Positions 31,189 through 34,508 of a stretch of DNA of 34,508 nucleotides are shown one piece after another. The DNA is from Palsa-892 sp035556215 (lineage in GTDB: Bacteria; Pseudomonadota; Alphaproteobacteria; Rhizobiales; Xanthobacteraceae), in contig DATMFI010000034.1 in assembly GCA_035556215.1 (NCBI GenBank), positions 1-34,508 of the forward strand, written 5' to 3'. Positions within the stretch are counted from its first letter, which is position 1. The number at the start of each line of letters is the position of its first letter. The notes beneath the pieces were generated by a model. That model saw nothing but the letters and a program-made list of their open reading frames with translations. It was not told where the DNA came from and ran no database searches. The position numbers were made by a program, and so were the translations under genes.

Positions 31189-34046
31189 TGCTTCACCTCC
31201 GGCCGGAATTTGTGGCCATAGCGCAGAATATCCGGCCGCTCCGGCAGATTCGGCGTCGCGAGGGTCGGGAAATGCGGCTCGCTGTGCTCATGCTTGCCGG
31301 CCGCCTTCTCGATCCGCACGCGAAGGTCATACCAGGCCGCCTGCCCCGTCACCGGATCGGAGTTCGAGTAGCGGTAGCCGCCTTCGCGCGGCGGCAGAAG
31401 ATCGCGGATCAGGTGATTGAGCAGGAAGCCGCGCTTCGACTCGTTGGCGCCGGGCGCGAGATTCCAGGCGCCCGAACGCTTGCCGATCGCATTCCAGGTC
31501 CAGACGGTGTTCTTGTTGACGCCGTCCATGGGTTTTGCGCGCACGGTGATCGAGCTGTGCGGGCTCGTCAGTTTCACCCAGTCGCCTTCCTTGATGCCCA
31601 GCTCCGCCGCCGTCTCGCGGTGAATGTGCAGCATGTTCTCGCCGTGGATCTGGCGAAGCCACGCATTCTGCGAACCCCAGCTATGGTACATCGCCATCGG
31701 CCGCTGCGTGACGGCGTGGAAATCGAAATCGCCGCCGGCATTGGCTTCCTCGAACGGCATGTACCAGATCGGCAGCGGATCGAAATACGTCGCCACGCGC
31801 TCGCGATGCTGATCGGGAATCGGCACGTCGCCGTGGCCGCGCGCGACGAGACGGAATTTCTGAATCGTCTCGCTGTAGAGCTGAATGAAGATCGGCTCCG
31901 GCTTGCCGAGGAAGCCCATCGAGACGGCCCAATCGAGATAGGCCTTGTTCCACGGCTTGAAGTAAAGCGCCTCGTGCGGAATTTCGCTCTGCCAGAAGCA
32001 CTGGTTCTCGATATAGCGCTCGAGCTGGCGGGGATTGATCGGCCCGATCGCCTCCTCGCCGCCGTTGTCGCCGCGCCAGCCCGCGAGCATGCCGACATTG
32101 GGGCTGCGCTCGTGGTTGACCATGTAATCGGGGAAGAAGCCGGGATATTTCGGCTCGCCGTTCTCGTTGACGAGGCCCGGCAGTTTCAGCCGCGCGCCGA
32201 GATCGATCAGCACGTCCTGGAAAGCGCGCACATCGCGATCGGGCTGGACGACCGGCTGACGGATGGCATCGGCCGCGCCTTCGGCGCTGCTGATCGGACG
32301 ATCCAGCATCGAGATGCAGTCGTAACGCTCGAGATACGTCGTGTCCGGGAAGACGAGATCGGAATAGGCCACCATCTCCGAGTAGTAGGCGTCGGAATAG
32401 ATGATGCGCGGAATCTTGTACTCGCCGTTCTCGTCCTTGTCGGTGAGCATCTCCATGGTCCCCGCGGTGTTCATCGCGGAGTTCCAGCTCATGTTGGCCA
32501 TATACATAAAGAGCGTGTCGATCGGGTACGGATCGCCGCGATGCGCATTCGCGATCACGGTGTGCAGCATGCCGTGCGACGACAGCGGCGCTTCCCACGA
32601 AAACGCCTTGTCGATGCGAAGCGCATGGCCGTTCTCGTCGACCAGCAAATCTTCCGGCCCCTGCGGGAAGCCGAGCGGCGAGCCCTTCAGGCTCTCGCCC
32701 GGTTTCGCCGGGCCTGCAGGCTTGACGACCGGGGGGATCGGTTTCGGATATGGCGGCTCGTAGCGGAAGGCGCCGGGCGTGTCGATCGCGCCGAGCAGCG
32801 TTTGCAGCATGTGCAGCGCGCGGCAGGTGTGGAAGCCGTTCGAGTGCGCCGAGATGCCGCGCATTGCGTGAATGCTGATCGGCCGGCCGATCATGCGCTC
32901 GTGCCGGCGCCCTGCCCAATCGGTCCACGGCTGCTCGACGACGACTTCCTGCTCGAAGGCGACATGCGCGAGTTCCGCGGCGATGCGCTTGATCGTCGCG
33001 GCGGAAATGCCGGTCTTCCCGGCAACCGCCTCGGGAGAATATTCGCTGCTGAGATAGCGCTCGGCGAGCAGCATGAAGGACGGCACGGCCTTGCGGCCGT
33101 CGGGAAGCTGATACTCGCCGGAAAGCGCGGGCGCGGCGTCGGGATCGAGGGCGCTGACGATCTTCTTGCGCTTGCGATCGTAAACCTGCGGCGCGCCTTC
33201 GACGCGGAAGAACAGGCCGTCTTCGGCGCCGCCGCGCTGCTGAATCACGAGCCAGGGCGAATTGGTGTAACGCGCGAGATAATCGGCATCGATCTTGCCG
33301 GCGCGCAGCAGCTCGTGAACGAGCGCGAGAATGAACAGCCCGTCGGTGCCGGGGCGGATGCCGAGCCACTCGTCGGCGATGGCCGAATAGCCGGTGCGGA
33401 CCGGATTGACCGAAACGACCTTGGCGCCCTGGCGCTTGAGCTTGCCGAGACCGATCTTGATCGGGTTCGAGTCGTGATCCTCGGCGACGCCGAACAGCAT
33501 GAAATATTTGCTGCGCTCCCAATCGGGCTCGCCGAATTCCCAGAACGAGCCGCCGACAGTGTAGAGCCCGCCCGCCGCCATGTTGACGGAGCAGAAGCCG
33601 CCATGCGCCGCATAGTTCAGCGTGCCGAATTGCGTCGCCCACCAGCCGGTGAGCGCCTGCGACTGGTCGCGGCCGGTGAAAAACGCGAGCTTCTTCGGGT
33701 CGGTCTTGCGGATGTTGCCGAGCCATTCGGTGGCGATGGAAAGCGCCTCCTCCCACTCGATCTCGCGGAATTCGCCGCTGCCGCGCTCGCCGGTGCGCAG
33801 CAAAGGCTTGCGCAGGCGCGCCGGGGAATAATGCTGCATGATGCCGGCCGAACCCTTGGCGCACAGCACGCCCTTGTTCACCGGGTGATCCTTGTTGCCT
33901 TCGATGTAGCGAACCTTGCCGTCGCGCAGGCTGACCTTGATGCCGCAGCGGCAGGCGCACATGTAGCAGGTGGTGTATTTGACTTCGTCGTTGACGAGCG
34001 CGTTGGTCGCGACGCGCGGATCACCGGATTTTTCCGCCTGAGACAT
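31185..34046 (-). CDS. soeA: Molybdopterin oxidoreductase catalytic subunit, likely sulfite dehydrogenase SoeA
   Basis: 953 residues of the DMSO reductase family of bis-MGD molybdoenzymes. The N-terminal [4Fe-4S] site is Cys27, Cys30, Cys34 and Cys62 (CYMCACRC, then GVLCAKG). The molybdopterin domains follow (AFFTGRDQSQALTG, HGGFCSVNMAAGG), and the C-terminal dinucleotide-binding domain is near residues 830-930. There is no twin-arginine signal, so the enzyme is cytoplasmic. Gene order A-B-C, size, lack of a Tat signal and the N-terminal sequence fit SoeABC, which oxidises sulfite to sulfate with quinone as acceptor. Polysulfide or thiosulfate reductases of the same architecture are normally exported. 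The start ATG lacks a strong ribosome-binding site. Confidence 0.72.
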   Translation of the reverse strand: MSQAEKSGDPRVATNALVNDEVKYTTCYMCACRCGIKVSLRDGKVRYIEGNKDHPVNKGVLCAKGSAGIMQHYSPARLRKPLLRTGERGSGEFREIEWEEALSIATEWLGNIRKTDPKKLAFFTGRDQSQALTGWWATQFGTLNYAAHGGFCSVNMAAGGLYTVGGSFWEFGEPDWERSKYFMLFGVAEDHDSNPIKIGLGKLKRQGAKVVSVNPVRTGYSAIADEWLGIRPGTDGLFILALVHELLRAGKIDADYLARYTNSPWLVIQQRGGAEDGLFFRVEGAPQVYDRKRKKIVSALDPDAAPALSGEYQLPDGRKAVPSFMLLAERYLSSEYSPEAVAGKTGISAATIKRIAAELAHVAFEQEVVVEQPWTDWAGRRHERMIGRPISIHAMRGISAHSNGFHTCRALHMLQTLLGAIDTPGAFRYEPPYPKPIPPVVKPAGPAKPGESLKGSPLGFPQGPEDLLVDENGHALRIDKAFSWEAPLSSHGMLHTVIANAHRGDPYPIDTLFMYMANMSWNSAMNTAGTMEMLTDKDENGEYKIPRIIYSDAYYSEMVAYSDLVFPDTTYLERYDCISMLDRPISSAEGAADAIRQPVVQPDRDVRAFQDVLIDLGARLKLPGLVNENGEPKYPGFFPDYMVNHERSPNVGMLAGWRGDNGGEEAIGPINPRQLERYIENQCFWQSEIPHEALYFKPWNKAYLDWAVSMGFLGKPEPIFIQLYSETIQKFRLVARGHGDVPIPDQHRERVATYFDPLPIWYMPFEEANAGGDFDFHAVTQRPMAMYHSWGSQNAWLRQIHGENMLHIHRETAAELGIKEGDWVKLTSPHSSITVRAKPMDGVNKNTVWTWNAIGKRSGAWNLAPGANESKRGFLLNHLIRDLLPPREGGYRYSNSDPVTGQAAWYDLRVRIEKAAGKHEHSEPHFPTLATPNLPERPDILRYGHKFRPEVKQ

Positions 34047-34258
34047 GAACTTGCACCGTTTCTTGCGCTAGCGGCGACTCGAAGCCGCGCGCCAGCGGGG
34101 TTTGACGGCAAGGGATCATCAGGGCCGGTGCAGTTCCATTCTTATTTGGCGATCAATCCATTCTGCAATTCTGTTGATATGCGAGGGGTCAGCATCGTCT
34201 GCTCTATTGTTGGTTTCGCGCGGCCTTACCCGCTCGCTCGGAGCGAGGTTTGATTTTG
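34047..34258. other. Spacer upstream of soeA, with a possible gene remnant
   Basis: This 212-bp stretch separates the molybdoenzyme operon from the structured repeat. On the minus strand it carries an open frame ending in a stretch that reads ADDADPSHINRIAEWIDRQ and closes just before 34119. That segment looks more protein-like than its surroundings but has no start signal of its own. No clear sigma-70 or EcfG promoter for soeA was found. Confidence 0.35.
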
Positions 34259-34263
34259 GACAT
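34204..34263 (-). CDS. Possible 19-residue leader peptide or truncated gene after repeat copy 2
   Basis: The repeat ends in GAGAAGG, seven bases, then ATG at 34263. The frame reads MSKIKPRSERAGKAARNQQ and stops at TAG. The peptide is very basic and has a good ribosome-binding site inside the repeat. The adjacent frame continues as an open reading frame to 34119, so this could be the start of a longer gene broken by a frameshift. The equivalent frame after copy 1 (from 378) gives an unrelated sequence antisense to the Pmp3-like gene. Confidence 0.35.
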   Translation of the reverse strand: MSKIKPRSERAGKAARNQQ

Positions 34264-34508
34264 GCGTGATCCTTCTCGCGATCGCTTTTTGAGCGCCGAG
34301 GCTTCGTCAGTTGCCGGTCCCCTCGAAAATAGCGCGCTTGGGGTTTACCCCATTCGCGCCCTTCCAGATGAGGGCGGCGCGGGACGCCGGAGACTTGCCG
34401 GTCTCCACGGCTCGGTGTGAAAGATGAAGAACACACCGAAATATGTACTCACCGCAGTCGCCGGCTCGTAACCGACGTCCCGCGCACGGTGTTTCTAGGC
34501 TTGCTCCG
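34259..34508 (-). repeat. Structured ~250 bp repeat, copy 2 (inverted relative to copy 1)
   Basis: Same element as 131-382, read on the minus strand, and still matching at the window edge, so it may extend further. The pyrimidine-loop hairpin has stem TCGGTGTG/CACACCGA here against CTCGTGTC/GACACGAG in copy 1, and the neighbouring small stem is CGTCGG/CCGGCG against CGCTGG/CCGGCG. Pairing is kept through different bases. The GGAGAC-GTCTCC and GGGG-TAAA-CCCC hairpins are unchanged. Confidence 0.75.

Noticed and set aside
29467..34046. DMSO or polysulfide reductase as the identity of the molybdoenzyme operon
   Set aside because: The catalytic subunit has no twin-arginine signal peptide, which those exported enzymes carry; size and N-terminal sequence fit SoeA better.
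31167..34253. A 1028-codon plus-strand open frame
   Set aside because: It is the antisense shadow of the soeA-like gene, which has full domain and cysteine evidence.
131..34508. Composite transposon or genomic island bounded by the inverted repeats
   Set aside because: No transposase, integrase, tRNA or target-site duplication is visible, and the content is largely core-type genes.
1..34508. CRISPR arrays, tRNA or rRNA genes
   Set aside because: No regularly spaced repeats of CRISPR type, and no cloverleaf or rRNA sequence was recognised in reading both strands.

Overview
The window reads as a chromosomal segment of a GC-rich alphaproteobacterium of the order Hyphomicrobiales (Rhizobiales), most like the Bradyrhizobium/Xanthobacter/Beijerinckia side. 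The evidence is an intact PhyR-NepR-EcfG general stress response locus, several small secreted families typical of that order (DUF1236, BA14K, DUF992, an Omp25/31-type barrel), GGAAC-N16/17-CGTT promoters, and ppx/gppA next to rlmE. This is judged from protein and motif recognition only; no database was searched.

Layout. (1) 1-460: one copy of a ~250 bp structured repeat plus a palindrome; the second copy lies inverted at 34259-34508. (2) 461-8292: Pmp3-like membrane peptide, DHA2 drug exporter, rlmE and ppx/gppA, a 2OG-Fe(II) oxygenase paired with an SDR-fold protein that lacks its catalytic residues, an alpha/beta-hydrolase/OsmC fusion, and an AI-2E family membrane protein. (3) 8390-11448: small envelope or secreted proteins (DUF937, PsiF-like, DUF1236, outer-membrane barrel, BA14K) and a GIY-YIG protein. 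(4) 11489-19565: signalling and general stress block: hybrid kinase with two receivers, PRC-barrel protein, a one-TM protein, HWE kinase (candidate PhyK), phyR, nepR-ecfG, DUF992, a small membrane protein, and a DUF892 ferritin-like protein. (5) 19678-27967: OmpR-type two-component system divergent from a heavy-metal RND tripartite efflux operon. (6) 28333-29403: an isolated Rossmann-fold (ketopantoate-reductase-like) gene of unknown role. (7) 29467-34046: a three-gene molybdoenzyme operon best matching the cytoplasmic sulfite dehydrogenase SoeABC.

How it works together. Phosphorylated PhyR should sequester NepR and free EcfG. I see EcfG-type promoters in front of phyR, nepR-ecfG and four satellite genes (DUF1236, the small TM protein at 18769, DUF892, and the one-TM protein at 14972), so the locus and its neighbours look like a local stress regulon. 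The efflux operon carries a textbook 11-bp-phased direct repeat for its adjacent response regulator.

The most unusual feature is the pair of inverted terminal repeats. Their stems are kept while stem sequence changes between copies, which points to a structured RNA, and both copies end exactly at a ribosome-binding site and ATG.
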